Shown: positions 26,340 to 35,417 of the stretch, in pieces
How the letters are laid out: each line of letters starts with the position of its first letter
Numbering within the stretch: position 1 is the stretch's first letter
Assembly (NCBI RefSeq): GCF_005116575.1
Contig: NZ_SWCN01000006.1
Coordinates: forward strand, 186,001-250,000
Direction: 5' to 3'
DNA from: Desulforhopalus sp. IMCC35007
GTDB taxonomy: Bacteria; Desulfobacterota; Desulfobulbia; Desulfobulbales; Desulfocapsaceae
DNA: 64,000 bases
Made by a program: the position numbers and the translations under genes
The notes under the pieces: model-generated
The model's database searches: none
What the model was told of the DNA's origin: nothing
The model's input: the letters and a program-made list of their open reading frames with translations, nothing else

Positions 26340-26921
26340 TCAGTTCGGTCTGTGGATGATGGCCAAGGCCTTCGCCACTCCGCCTACCCCCCGGTAGCCG
26401 TGCGGCACGACAGAGTCGAAGTAGAGGCTGTCGCCGGCCTCAAGGGTAACCACTTTGTCACCGCTGTGGAACTCAAGGATACCTTCGAGAACATAGAGAA
26501 ACTCTTCGCCTCTGTGATTGTTAAAGACGATATCACCGGCTTCCCGCTCCTCCATGTACACGATAAATGGTTCCATGGCCTTTGTTACCTTGGGGTAGGC
26601 TAGGGGGTGGTACTGGTAGCCGATGTGGGAGATATGTTTTCCTTTTGCCAATCCGTATCTGTCATCTTTTCTGACGACGACAATATCCGTTTCCTGGGGA
26701 GAGTCCTGGAAAAAATGGCCTATTGCAACGCCGAGAGCTGTGGAGATTTTCAGCAGGGTGGCAATGGGAGGGCTTACAAGATTGTTTTCGATTTGGGAGA
26801 GGTTTGGTTTTGACAGTCCTGTGAGTGTGGCGAGGTCCTGAAGAGTCATCTCTCTTTTGTTACGCAGATTTCGGATCTTGGTTCCTATATCGAGTGAAGC
26901 GAGCTCTTCTTTCATGTCCAT
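26340..26921 (-). CDS. XRE-cupin transcriptional regulator
   Basis: A 193-residue regulator. Residues 10-65 form an XRE helix-turn-helix (IRNLRNKREMTLQDLATLTG, LSKPNLSQIENNLVSP), and residues 115-190 a cupin with FIVYMEEREAGD, GEEFLYVLEGILEFHSG and VPHGYRGVG. The family (PuuR-like and others) senses small molecules with the cupin. It is divergent from the amino-acid ABC transporter, and the dyad ACCAG-TCTG-CTGGT (26956-26969) lies between them, so it probably controls the transporter operon and itself. The effector may be an amino acid or amine; not shown by the sequence. Confidence 0.87.
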   Translation of the reverse strand: MDMKEELASLDIGTKIRNLRNKREMTLQDLATLTGLSKPNLSQIENNLVSPPIATLLKISTALGVAIGHFFQDSPQETDIVVVRKDDRYGLAKGKHISHIGYQYHPLAYPKVTKAMEPFIVYMEEREAGDIVFNNHRGEEFLYVLEGILEFHSGDKVVTLEAGDSLYFDSVVPHGYRGVGGVAKALAIIHRPN

Positions 26922-26955
26922 TGGTACAAGGGATTGGTTTTTTTCAATAAGTTAA

Positions 26956-26969
26956 ACCAGTCTGCTGGT
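26956..26969. promoter_or_regulatory. Candidate operator of the XRE-cupin regulator
   Basis: ACCAG, TCTG, CTGGT: a 5+4+5 perfect dyad 35 bases upstream of the regulator start. It is in the divergent gap shared with the ABC operon. Confidence 0.4.
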
Positions 26970-27073
26970 CTGTGGATATCACTTTTATGCTAGTATACCC
27001 GGATAATTGTGTGGATTCACTCTTTTCATGTACAATTACTCCAGATATAATAATACATTCCGACTCTTTGGGT

Positions 27074-27102
27074 TTGACTTTAACCGTAATTGTTTATTAT
27101 AT
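27074..27102 (+). promoter_or_regulatory. Possible promoter of the amino-acid ABC operon
   Basis: TTGACT at 27074-27079 with TATTAT at 27095-27100 (15-base spacer) or TTATAT at 27097-27102 (17-base spacer), 65-75 bases before the ATG. The spacing is ambiguous. Confidence 0.35.
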
Positions 27103-27168
27103 CAGAGGCGCGATCCATGGGTAAAACAATACTATTTTCTCCCCTTCAGCATAGATGTAAAGGGCTTT

Positions 27169-27942
27169 ATGAATACCAGCCAGCACGCGATCTCAGTCGA
27201 GCAACTCCATAAAAGCTTTGGTGACAACCAAGTACTCAAAGGAATTAATCTTACGGCAGACAGAGGTGAGGTCATCTCCGTTCTCGGATCCTCCGGTTCT
27301 GGTAAAAGTACCTTGCTGCGCTGTATGAACCTGCTCGAAATACCAAACTCAGGTATTGTTCGCGTGGCTGGAGAAGAGGTGTTGATCAAAAAGAACCGCA
27401 AAGGCGAGAATCAACCCGCAGATATGAAGCAGGTAGAACGTATCCGCTCAAAACTGGCAATGGTCTTTCAACAGTTTAATCTCTGGGCCCACATGACGAT
27501 TTTGGATAATGTCATGGAGGCGCCGGTTCATGTACTGAGACAGCGCCGTGCCGAAGTGCGGGAAAGAGCGATCCATTATCTGAACAAGGTTGGTATAGGG
27601 GATAAACTCAATGCCTATCCTATTCACCTCTCCGGCGGTCAGCAGCAGCGAGCTGCAATTGCAAGAGCCCTCTGTATAGAGCCGGAGGTTATCCTCTTTG
27701 ATGAACCCACCTCGGCCCTTGATCCCGAGCTTGTAGGAGAAGTGCTGCAGGTTATGCGGGATCTTGCAGATGAGGGCCGGACTATGATTGTGGTTACCCA
27801 TGAAATGGGGTTTGCCCGGGAAGTCAGTTCCAGGACTATCTTTTTGGAGCAGGGGTTGATAATAGAAGACGGTACTTCTCAGCAGGTCTTTGACGCACCG
27901 AAGACAGAGCGCTTTAAAACATTTATCGCCGCTATGATGTGA
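27169..27942 (+). CDS. Polar amino acid ABC transporter ATPase (HisP/GlnQ type)
   Basis: A 257-residue ABC ATPase for periplasmic amino-acid uptake. Walker [10 protein letters not shown] loop [12 protein letters not shown], signature [15 protein letters not shown], Walker [15 protein letters not shown] and the H loop VTHEM are all present. The insertion [15 protein letters not shown] is typical of HisP-type proteins. The ATG at 27169 has AAGGG upstream; the upstream frame extension from 27007 is rejected. It heads a five-gene operon: ATPase, binding protein, two permeases and an AstE-like hydrolase. Confidence 0.93.
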   Translation: MNTSQHAISVEQLHKSFGDNQVLKGINLTADRGEVISVLGSSGSGKSTLLRCMNLLEIPNSGIVRVAGEEVLIKKNRKGENQPADMKQVERIRSKLAMVFQQFNLWAHMTILDNVMEAPVHVLRQRRAEVRERAIHYLNKVGIGDKLNAYPIHLSGGQQQRAAIARALCIEPEVILFDEPTSALDPELVGEVLQVMRDLADEGRTMIVVTHEMGFAREVSSRTIFLEQGLIIEDGTSQQVFDAPKTERFKTFIAAMM

Positions 27943-27993
27943 TGAATGTTAATAAGCGGATTCAAAAAGATAAACTATAAAAGGAGAATGGAA

Positions 27994-28773
27994 ATGAAGA
28001 AGTTCATGGTTGTTTTGGCGCTGTGTATGTTTCTTGCCGCAAATGTGCCTGCTATGGCAAAAGAGTGGACGACAGTTCGAATCGGGGTTGAAGGAGCCTA
28101 TCCTCCATTTAGCTATGTTCAGCCTGACGGTGAACTGGCCGGTTTTGATATCGATATAGCCAAAGCCCTTGTAGAGGCAATGGGTGCCGAGGTTGTACTC
28201 GTGGCCCAGGATTGGGATGGTATGATTCCTGCGCTCATGGCCAAAAAGTACGATGCAATCATTGCATCCATGTCGATTACTGAAGAACGCCTGAAGAAAG
28301 TGAATTTCAGTAAAAAATACTACAGAACTCCTGCAAAATTTATTGCCAAGAAGGGCTCTGTTCCTACCTTTTCCAAAGAGGCATTGAAAGGCAAAACTGT
28401 TGGTGTACAACGTGCAACCATTCATGACCAGTATCTTACTGATGTTTATGGTAAAGATGTTGAAATAAAGCGTTACGGAAGCCAGGATGAAGCCTACCTT
28501 GATCTGGTTGCAGGACGTGTTGATATGTTGCTTGCAGACAGTGTTGCTCTCTCCGATGGCTTTTTGAAAAAAGAAGAAGGCAAAGACTATGAGTTTGTTG
28601 GTCCGGATCTCAACGATCGCAAATGGTTTGGAGACGGGGCCGGTATAGCCATTCGTAAGCAGGACAAAGATCTTGAAGAACTCTTTAATAAAGCCATCGA
28701 GACCATCCGTGCCAACGGTGTATACAAAACCATTCAGGATAAATATTTCGACTTTGATGTATACGGTGACTAA
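27994..28773 (+). CDS. Periplasmic polar (basic) amino-acid-binding protein
   Basis: A 259-residue SBP family 3 protein. A signal peptide of about 22 residues ends ...VPAMA. The mature part has RIGVEGAYPPFSY, GFDIDIAKAL, DGMIPALMAKKYDAIIASMSIT and later GVQRATIHDQY, typical of Lys/Arg/ornithine/histidine-binding proteins; the ligand is not certain. The ATG at 27994 is chosen because AAAGGAG is seven bases away; the in-frame ATG at 27988 is too near it. A hairpin with T run follows its stop. Confidence 0.92.
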   Translation: MKKFMVVLALCMFLAANVPAMAKEWTTVRIGVEGAYPPFSYVQPDGELAGFDIDIAKALVEAMGAEVVLVAQDWDGMIPALMAKKYDAIIASMSITEERLKKVNFSKKYYRTPAKFIAKKGSVPTFSKEALKGKTVGVQRATIHDQYLTDVYGKDVEIKRYGSQDEAYLDLVAGRVDMLLADSVALSDGFLKKEEGKDYEFVGPDLNDRKWFGDGAGIAIRKQDKDLEELFNKAIETIRANGVYKTIQDKYFDFDVYGD

Positions 28774-28799
28774 TTTGCCGGCTGTATCCTAGTTTCCCT

Positions 28800-28827
28800 T
28801 CCCTGTCGTTGAATCGACAGGGATTTT
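28800..28827 (+). terminator. Intra-operon attenuating hairpin after the binding-protein gene
   Basis: TCCCTGTCG (28800-28808) pairs with CGACAGGGA (28815-28823) around TTGAAT and is followed by TTTT. Such partial terminators between binding-protein and permease genes raise the ratio of binding protein to membrane subunits; this is the usual interpretation. Confidence 0.8.
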
Positions 28828-28854
28828 CTGTATTTTTATCGTAGCCCTTATCCT

Positions 28855-29544
28855 ATGTTTTCACTACACGGTTACGGACCAAGTATCTTTGAGGGCACAA
28901 TCCTTACCCTTGAAGTATCTCTTGTTTCTCTACTGATTGCTCTGGTACTTGGAATGGCAGGGGCCTTGTCCAAGCTTTCCCGTTCGCCTGTCTTAAAAGG
29001 ACTCGCTACGGCCTACACCACCGTTATACGTGGTATTCCCGATCTTGTGTTGATGCTGCTGGTCTTTTTTGGTGGCCAGGTCTTTGTCAACCAGGTGGGC
29101 CCCCTCGTCGGATACGATGAGTACATCGATATTAACCCCTTTATTGCAGGTGTCATAACCATCGGTTTTATATTCGGTGCGTATATGACCGAAACCTTTC
29201 GCGGGGCCATTCTTGCGGTAAACAAAGGTCAACTGGAGGCTGGCTATGCCTATGGTATGAGCAGCTTCAAGGTTTTTAGACGCATCCTTTTCCCCCAAAT
29301 GGTGCGGCACGCCCTGCCCGGTTTTGGTAATAACTGGCTGGTACTTGTGAAAACGACCGCTCTGGTCTCCATAATCGGGCTCGACGATATGGTCCGTAAA
29401 GCGTCCATGGCAGCGGGTGCCACCAGGATGCCCTTCACCTTTTATGTGGTTGTTGCAATTAACTTCCTGCTTATCACAACGGTTTCAATCTACCTGCTTC
29501 AATATCTGGAGAACAGATATTCACTTGGGGTGAGGAGGAGTTAG
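28855..29544 (+). CDS. Polar amino acid ABC transporter permease (HisQ type)
   Basis: A 229-residue permease with about five membrane segments. The EAA-type loop that contacts the ATPase is KGQLEAGYAYGMSSFKVFRRILFPQ near residue 125. Start ATG 28855. It follows the attenuating hairpin and precedes the second permease by three bases. The pair forms the heterodimeric channel. Confidence 0.9.
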   Translation: MFSLHGYGPSIFEGTILTLEVSLVSLLIALVLGMAGALSKLSRSPVLKGLATAYTTVIRGIPDLVLMLLVFFGGQVFVNQVGPLVGYDEYIDINPFIAGVITIGFIFGAYMTETFRGAILAVNKGQLEAGYAYGMSSFKVFRRILFPQMVRHALPGFGNNWLVLVKTTALVSIIGLDDMVRKASMAAGATRMPFTFYVVVAINFLLITTVSIYLLQYLENRYSLGVRRS

Positions 29545-29547
29545 ATT

Positions 29548-30282
29548 ATGGATTTTTCGATTATCACCGGCAATATCGATGTGTATCTGGAAGGGTTGAA
29601 AAACACGTTGATCCTTGTTTCTCTGTCTCTCATTGCAGGCCTTGCAATGGCAATCCCCCTTGCGGTGCTCAGGGTTATTGGTAATCCTTTTATCCAGTGG
29701 CCGATCCGTGCCTTTGTTTATTTCTTCCGGGGTACTCCGCTTCTGGTCCAGATGTTCCTTGTTTATTACGGCTTCGGCCAGTTTGATGCTATGAAAGATA
29801 GTTTTCTCTGGCCCTTATTTAAAGAAGCATATTTTTGTGCCTTGCTCACGTTTTCGCTGAATACCTGTGCCTATACCGTTGAGATCTTGCGGGGTTCTAT
29901 AGTGGCAACACCCCACGGCGAGGTAGAAGCCGCAACAGCGGCTGGCATGTCAAGGTTGTTGATGCTCAGAAGAATAATACTCCCCAGTGCGTTTAGAAGA
30001 GCCTTGCCAGCCTACTCCAATGAGATCATTTTCATGCTCCACGGAAGTGCCCTCGCGAGTGTGATTACAATTGTTGATATTACCGGTGCTGCTAGAATCA
30101 TAAATTCACGGTTTTACAGCCCTTATGAGGCCTTTATAACCGCTGCACTTTTTTATATGGCCATAACCTTTACTATTGTATTTTTTATCAGGCTGCTCGA
30201 GAAAAAATGGCATGCCCATCTCCAGCCCGCTGATCAAAGTGTTATTACAATCGAGGCACCCCATGAGAACATTACGGGTTGA
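29548..30282 (+). CDS. Polar amino acid ABC transporter permease (HisM type)
   Basis: A 244-residue permease, second membrane subunit. FFRGTPLLVQMFLVYYG is the family’s conserved N-terminal segment, and HGEVEAATAAGMSRLLMLRRIILP is the EAA loop. It starts three bases after the first permease stop. Its 3' end overlaps the next gene by 20 bases, indicating translational coupling. Confidence 0.9.
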   Translation: MDFSIITGNIDVYLEGLKNTLILVSLSLIAGLAMAIPLAVLRVIGNPFIQWPIRAFVYFFRGTPLLVQMFLVYYGFGQFDAMKDSFLWPLFKEAYFCALLTFSLNTCAYTVEILRGSIVATPHGEVEAATAAGMSRLLMLRRIILPSAFRRALPAYSNEIIFMLHGSALASVITIVDITGAARIINSRFYSPYEAFITAALFYMAITFTIVFFIRLLEKKWHAHLQPADQSVITIEAPHENITG

Positions 30283-31417
30283 GGAGCACACGTTACCAAA
30301 GGCTGTAATAGGTAATACCAGAAGTCTTGTCAGTCTGCATTTCGGCCCCGAGGCAAGTCACCGAAAAACCTACATACAGGCAGGACTACATGCAGATGAA
30401 GCGCCCGGCTATTTGGTTGCAGTACGGCTGATTGAGATGCTGCGTGAGGCCGATGAAAAGGGACAGATTCAGGAGCAGATCATCGTTGTTCCAGCTGCAA
30501 ACCCCATTGGTCTCAGCCAGTGGGATACAGACAGTGTAAGAGGGCGCTTTGATCGAACCGATCAGTTGAATTTCAACCGCCATTATGATGATCTTACGGC
30601 GGAAATTGCAGAAAAAATAACAGGGAAGCTGGGCCAGGATGCAGCTGAAAATGTTAAACTGATACGAAACTGCAGCAAAGAGATACTTGCCTTACGGACT
30701 CCTTTGACCCAGGCAGAGCATCTCAAGCATCTGTTGTTGACTCTTGCCCATGATGCGGACATCGTTCTTGACCTGCACTGTGATCACCAGGCCCTGTTGC
30801 ATGTCTATGTCGGCACTCCACTCTGGCCGGAATGCGCCGATCTGTCAGCGCAACTTGGAGTTGGCGTGACCTTGCTGGCCGAAGATTCAGGGGATGTGCC
30901 ATTTGATGAGGCAAACAGCAAGATATGGTGGGAGCTGGCTCAGAAATTTCCCGACTATCCGATTCCTCTCGCCTGCCTGGCTGCCACAGTTGAGCTCCGT
31001 GGGTTACTGGATACAGATATTCATCAGACTGAAACTGATGCACTCAATCTTTTTCGGTTTTTGCAAAGAAGGGGCTATATCGCAGGGGATGCCGGTCCGG
31101 TTCCCGAGCTGCCGGGAGAGGCTACTCCTCTGGAAGGTGTCGATTATATCAAAGCCAGGGATGCTGGAATTCTGACCTATGTTAAGGTTCTGGGCGACCT
31201 GGTGGAAAAAGGTGATGTTATTGCCGAGATTATCGATCCCATTGCGAGTGCAACTTCTACTGTGGATGAGCAGCTCCGTTCCTACGTGACGAGCAGTACA
31301 AGTGGAATCTTTTTTGCCCGTAGTGTTGATCGCTTTGCAAGGCCCGGTAAGATCGTTGCAAAGGTTGCAGGCAATAAACCACTTGCTGGTAAAGGTACCA
31401 AGCTGCTCACGTCCTGA
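30263..31417 (+). CDS. AstE/aspartoacylase-like zinc carboxypeptidase
   Basis: A 384-residue member of the succinylglutamate desuccinylase/aspartoacylase (M14-like) family. QAGLHADEAPGYL supplies the first His and Glu zinc ligands, DLHCDHQALLHVY the third His. The C-terminal part (TYVKVLGDLVEKGDVIAEIIDP) forms the extra beta domain. The start ATG at 30263 is 20 bases inside the permease gene. Encoded with an amino-acid transporter, it probably deacylates or hydrolyses the imported compound, for example an N-acyl amino acid. The substrate is unknown. Confidence 0.85.
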   Translation: MRTLRVEEHTLPKAVIGNTRSLVSLHFGPEASHRKTYIQAGLHADEAPGYLVAVRLIEMLREADEKGQIQEQIIVVPAANPIGLSQWDTDSVRGRFDRTDQLNFNRHYDDLTAEIAEKITGKLGQDAAENVKLIRNCSKEILALRTPLTQAEHLKHLLLTLAHDADIVLDLHCDHQALLHVYVGTPLWPECADLSAQLGVGVTLLAEDSGDVPFDEANSKIWWELAQKFPDYPIPLACLAATVELRGLLDTDIHQTETDALNLFRFLQRRGYIAGDAGPVPELPGEATPLEGVDYIKARDAGILTYVKVLGDLVEKGDVIAEIIDPIASATSTVDEQLRSYVTSSTSGIFFARSVDRFARPGKIVAKVAGNKPLAGKGTKLLTS

Positions 31418-31450
31418 GTAAAAAGAGTTTAAATTTATGGAGGACTGTTG

Positions 31451-31822
31451 ATGCAGGAAAATAATCAGGGCTCCAGACACAGGGTGTTTTGTAACTATTG
31501 TCCCGGGTTCTGCTGTTACCGGTTGCCTGGGTCTATACTTTTTGTCACTGCCATCGATATCAACCGTATCGCACGTCATTTTAACATCACTGATGGTGAG
31601 GTGCGAAAGAAGTATATCGAGGGAAGAAATACCTTTAAAGTAAAAGCCGACGGTTCATGTGTTTTTCTGGTCGACGGCAAGTTGAGTAAGCGTTGCAGTA
31701 TTCATATGGCAAGTCCTCAGCAGTGTAAGGACTTTCCCTATGACCATCCCTGCCCCTATCTCTTCCGAGAGGACCTGCTTGCAGTCATTTCTCCAAAGGT
31801 TGAGGCGAGCTATTTACTGTAA
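31451..31822 (+). CDS. YkgJ-family CxxCxxxCC zinc/iron-chelating protein
   Basis: A 123-residue Cys-rich protein. CNYCPGFCCYRLPG lies near residue 14, and CSIHMASPQQCKDFPYDHPCPYL near residue 80 completes the metal-ligand pattern. The ATG at 31451 is preferred over the TTG at 31448 because GGAGG lies seven bases upstream. It follows the AstE-like gene by 33 bases and may be in its operon. Function of the family is unknown. Confidence 0.78.
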   Translation: MQENNQGSRHRVFCNYCPGFCCYRLPGSILFVTAIDINRIARHFNITDGEVRKKYIEGRNTFKVKADGSCVFLVDGKLSKRCSIHMASPQQCKDFPYDHPCPYLFREDLLAVISPKVEASYLL

Positions 31823-31968
31823 ACGCCACTGCCGTTGCCTCTTTTTTCTTCTCAATTTTCCAGTAGATTTAGACTCATGCCACTTTGCCGTTGACTGATA
31901 ATTTACGATTCAATAGAGGTGAACAGTGAGCCAATATTTTCCCGAAAAGTGATAGAAAGGATCAGAAT

Positions 31969-33009
31969 ATGTACAGTTTTAGAAACGATTACAGTGAGGG
32001 GGCCCACCCTGACATTTTAAATGCCCTTGTTTTGCATAACAGTGCCCAGGAAGAAGGCTATGGATTGGACTCCCACAGCCTGAAGGCAATCGCCTTGTTA
32101 CGTACGCTGGTCGAGGACCAGAACGCCGATGTACATCTGCTCTCGGGTGGCACCCAGACCAATCTTATTGCCATCAGTTCTTTCCTTCGCCCCCACGAGG
32201 CGTGTATCACCGCCACTACAGGTCACATTGCAACCCATGAAACCGGTGCCATTGAGGCAACCGGCCATAAGCTCCTGACAGTCAGTGCACCGGAGGGCAA
32301 ACTTACCCCTGATCTCATGGAACCGCTTCTACTGGAGCATCATTTTGAGCACATGGTCAAACCACGACTCGTTTATATCTCTAACTCCACGGAGCTTGGA
32401 ACGGTTTATAGAAAAAACGAACTGGTAAAACTACACGATTATTGTCAGGAGAAAAACCTTCTCATTTACATGGATGGTGCCCGTTTAGGCAATGCCCTGA
32501 CCTCAGAAGGTACCGATCTTACCATGAGAGATATTTATCAACGAACCGATGCGTTTTTTGTGGGAGGTACAAAGAACGGTGCCCTGCTGGGAGAGGCCTT
32601 GATAGTACGAAACACTGACCTTCAAGCAGATCTCCGCTATCTCATCAAACAACGTGGCGGCCTGTTGGCAAAAGGTCGGCTGCTTGGGATTCAGTTTGAA
32701 GCATTGTTTAAGGATAATCTCTATTTCGCTCTGGCCCGCCATGCCAATGCCATGGCACAAAACATGGTTGGCGCACTTCAAGAGGCTGGCTGCAGTTTCT
32801 GGCTTGATTCGCCTACAAATCAGATCTTTCCCATAATGGACAACAGGGTTATTACTGTCTTAGCTGACAACTATGGATTTTATATATGGGCAAAAATTAA
32901 CGCAACACACTCGGCCGTCCGTCTGGTGACCTCATGGGCTACCACGAATGAGGCCGTGCAGCAGTTTGTTGTCGATTACAAAAACGCTTTGAACTCCACT
33001 GTTGTTTAA
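31969..33009 (+). CDS. ltaE: Low-specificity threonine aldolase-like PLP enzyme
   Basis: A 346-residue PLP enzyme that would split threonine (or other beta-hydroxy amino acids) into glycine and an aldehyde. DYSEGAHPDIL and GYGLDSHS start the fold, HLLSGGTQTN binds PLP, and FFVGGTKNGALLGEA carries the Schiff-base Lys. IYMDGARLGNAL supplies the pyridine-contacting Asp. It lies alone between a YkgJ-like gene and a Cys-rich protein gene. The assignment is firm at family level. Confidence 0.9.
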   Translation: MYSFRNDYSEGAHPDILNALVLHNSAQEEGYGLDSHSLKAIALLRTLVEDQNADVHLLSGGTQTNLIAISSFLRPHEACITATTGHIATHETGAIEATGHKLLTVSAPEGKLTPDLMEPLLLEHHFEHMVKPRLVYISNSTELGTVYRKNELVKLHDYCQEKNLLIYMDGARLGNALTSEGTDLTMRDIYQRTDAFFVGGTKNGALLGEALIVRNTDLQADLRYLIKQRGGLLAKGRLLGIQFEALFKDNLYFALARHANAMAQNMVGALQEAGCSFWLDSPTNQIFPIMDNRVITVLADNYGFYIWAKINATHSAVRLVTSWATTNEAVQQFVVDYKNALNSTVV

Positions 33010-33213
33010 CTCTGCTTTACAGGAAGACCCGTTTCGTTTGAATAGTAATAGGTGGCGGACATTGTTCAGCTGCAGGGGGCTGTAGGAGGCTGGGACGCGC
33101 TATCTGGATTGGTTTGATGATCTATTAGTATGGATTGCCCAAAAGATGCAGCGATTGAACGAGTGTTTTGTGCATCATGTATCTTGATTGTCTTGTGAGC
33201 TTAGGGTGTCAGG

Positions 33214-34032
33214 GTGGAAAAGAATCAGGATATTTACTTGTGTCAGGTGAGTGAGACAGTCTCTTGCGGGGCCTGTTGTGGCTTGTATAATTTACCGGAT
33301 ATCTCAATGGAAAAACTTGAGATGCTGTTGACACAGCGGACGGTGAGCTTTGCGTCAGTTCCCAGAACCGAAGATGAGATTTTTGCATTCAAAAGAAAAA
33401 ATAATGGGCCGCACAGGCTGTCCCGGCCGTTTCCCGGATTTCATCACTGTCCTTTTCTGGGACTCATCGGTGGTCTCAAAAAACGGGTCGGTTGCCTTCT
33501 CCACCCGTCCGTACCTGGGAACAATGGTGTAGATTATCGCTCCCTGAGCTGGTATGGCGAGCAGGCATGTCGTAACTATTTTTGCCCCTCCACCCATAAA
33601 ATTTCGAGCGTTTTCAAGTTAATTCTCATTCAGTCCATAGACAATTGGTACACTTTCGGACTGATCGTAACCGAGTATGCACTCCTGACCGCCTACTTCA
33701 AAGAAATAGAGTCCCGCCTTGGACGGCAAGTCGTGGTGAGTGATTATGTAAACAATATCAAAGCTGCAAATGCTTTGAACGAGTTTGCGAAACTCAAAGC
33801 CAACTGGCCATATAGACGTGATGATTGTCCCGGTCCCTGTAATTTCTTTTTTGAAAACGGTTTGTATTCAAGACCTGATTTCTTCCATACACCCCCAGGG
33901 GGGTGGCCAACCTCTTACAAAGAAATTTTCCGGGAACTGGATTCGGAATTTTCATCTGAAAAAGACCTTGTTGAGGGGTGCAGATTATTGGACAATCTGT
34001 TTGTAAAAACACAGCGAGCAATAGAAAGCTGA
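33214..34032 (+). CDS. Cys-rich protein, YkgJ-like N-terminus, unknown function
   Basis: A 272-residue protein with SCGACCGLYNLPDIS near residue 17, HCPFLGLIGGLKKRVGCLLHP near residue 78 and CRNYFCPSTH near residue 119. The Cys arrangement resembles the YkgJ class, while the C-terminal 150 residues are unrelated. Start is GTG at 33214. The upstream gap (33010-33213) shows nothing else. I cannot name a function; metal cluster binding is inferred. Confidence 0.7.
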   Translation: MEKNQDIYLCQVSETVSCGACCGLYNLPDISMEKLEMLLTQRTVSFASVPRTEDEIFAFKRKNNGPHRLSRPFPGFHHCPFLGLIGGLKKRVGCLLHPSVPGNNGVDYRSLSWYGEQACRNYFCPSTHKISSVFKLILIQSIDNWYTFGLIVTEYALLTAYFKEIESRLGRQVVVSDYVNNIKAANALNEFAKLKANWPYRRDDCPGPCNFFFENGLYSRPDFFHTPPGGWPTSYKEIFRELDSEFSSEKDLVEGCRLLDNLFVKTQRAIES

Positions 34033-34127
34033 GAGGTACGATGTTTTCTGTTATTTCTGTTTGAAACCAATTATAACAATAGCCGTCAGTAACAAGAAGA
34101 AACCTATTACTCAATCAAAGTGAAACA

Positions 34128-34346
34128 ATGGTCGCTATACAACCTGGAATTTACAAACACTACAAAAATAAGCAGTACAAAGTAATCTGTGAGGCGACGC
34201 ACTCAGAGAGCAAAGAACAGCTTGTCGTTTACCAATGTCTGTATGGTGATTACAGCATGTGGGTACGGCCCAAAGAGATGTTTCTTGAGCTGGTAGAGGT
34301 CGAGGGAAGGCAAGTGCCACGGTTTGAATATATCTCTGAGCGCTGA
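34128..34346 (+). CDS. DUF1653 small protein
   Basis: A 72-residue DUF1653 protein: PGIYKHYKNKQYKVICEATH, then LVVYQCLYGDYSMWVRPKEMF and RFEYI at the end match the domain over its full length. Soluble beta-rich fold; function unknown. It begins a run of small unrelated genes at 34-36 kb. Confidence 0.85.
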   Translation: MVAIQPGIYKHYKNKQYKVICEATHSESKEQLVVYQCLYGDYSMWVRPKEMFLELVEVEGRQVPRFEYISER

Positions 34347-34468
34347 ATTGGCAACGGCGATACCTACATCCCTGCAGGTTGAGATCTGAGAGAGCAACCA
34401 GATTTTGAATAATCTTGAAGCTTTAAAAAAAAATAGGGCCATTTACCCGAGCTGGGAGTGCAAGTTAA

Positions 34469-34633
34469 ATGGGAGTTTTAAAAATTATTTGTGCAATTAT
34501 TTTTCCACCCGTTGCGGCTTTTCTTCAGGTAGGGTTTGGTAAGCATTTCTGGATAAACATTGTGCTGACGATATTGGGAATCATTCCAGGGATGGTTCAT
34601 GCTGTATGGATAATTGCAAAAAATAAGAAGTAG
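34469..34633 (+). CDS. YqaE/Pmp3-family small membrane protein
   Basis: A 54-residue protein. Translated from the ATG at 34469 it reads MGVLKIICAIIFPPVAAFLQ, then VGFGKHFWINIVLTILG, then IIPGMVHAVWIIAKNKK. The two hydrophobic helices, FPPVAAFL and the IPG-H-A-W motif are the Pmp3/YqaE signature. The ribosome site GGGAG is 10 bases away. The family protects membrane potential under salt and cold stress in yeast and plants; the bacterial role is inferred. Confidence 0.88.
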   Translation: MGVLKIICAIIFPPVAAFLQVGFGKHFWINIVLTILGIIPGMVHAVWIIAKNKK

Positions 34634-34881
34634 GGGATGAGTAAAAAATCTGAACACCTCCCAGCAGATTCACGAGTGACTATGTGTATCATTTTCCAAA
34701 TTGGGCGAGCCCATGTGGCTTTGAAGACGCCCACACTTCCCGACAAGGCCTGGGCCAGGAGGAGGCCGACTGCCCCTCCACCACTCTTTGATACGGAAAA
34801 ACTCCTTACTCCACAACAATCTCATTATTTATAAACAATTGCCCGGACTCCTGGGCATTTTCCAAAAAAATTAAAAACTCT

Positions 34882-35232
34882 ATGAATCCGGTACTATCAA
34901 CAATCTGTCTTCTCATTTTGAGTAATGTTTTTATGACCTTTGCCTGGTACGCGCATCTCAAGGAGCTAAATGGCAGGTTGTGGATTATCGCAGCGCTTGT
35001 CAGTTGGGGAATAGCCCTGTTTGAATATCTCTTGCAGGTCCCGGCGAACCGCATTGGCTATACTGTTCTTTCAGTCGGTCAACTAAAGATAATTCAGGAG
35101 GTGATTACCCTCAGTGTCTTTGTCCCCTTTTCATTATTCTATTTGAAAGAACCTTTAAAACTTGATTATTTATGGGCAGGATTTTGCTTGGTCGGGGCCG
35201 TATTCTTCATGTTTCGCAGTAAATTTGTATAG
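34882..35232 (+). CDS. DMT-family small membrane protein (DUF486)
   Basis: A 116-residue membrane protein of the DUF486 (DMT-like) family, with four hydrophobic helices, FMTFAWYAHL, SWGIALFEYLLQVPANRIGY and GQLKIIQEVITLSVFVPFSLFYLKEPL all matching. Half-size DMT proteins usually act as dimers. No ribosome site precedes the ATG. A small hairpin (TGCCC/GGGCA) lies at 34843-34858 upstream. Transport substrate unknown. Confidence 0.85.
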   Translation: MNPVLSTICLLILSNVFMTFAWYAHLKELNGRLWIIAALVSWGIALFEYLLQVPANRIGYTVLSVGQLKIIQEVITLSVFVPFSLFYLKEPLKLDYLWAGFCLVGAVFFMFRSKFV

Positions 35233-35417
35233 CAGGTGAAACAGCCGAATCAGGTGTATGGATTTGTTAATAAATTGATGATAAAAATCGTTAAGAGATT
35301 GATTCTTCATCTTGCCGCCACTTAAGTTCATAGTGATGTTTCGATGGTTATGGATAGTATTGTATGTAGCGTATTTGAGCTCTATTTGTTGCTCATCTAT
35401 CATGTTGTTGATTCGAA

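Noticed and set aside
34637-34834. Open frame of 65 codons after the YqaE-like gene containing the string IGRAHV
   Set aside because: The string recalls translated sequencing-adapter artefacts, but the underlying bases do not match an adapter. The frame has no ribosome site, an odd composition and no domain, so it is not called a gene.
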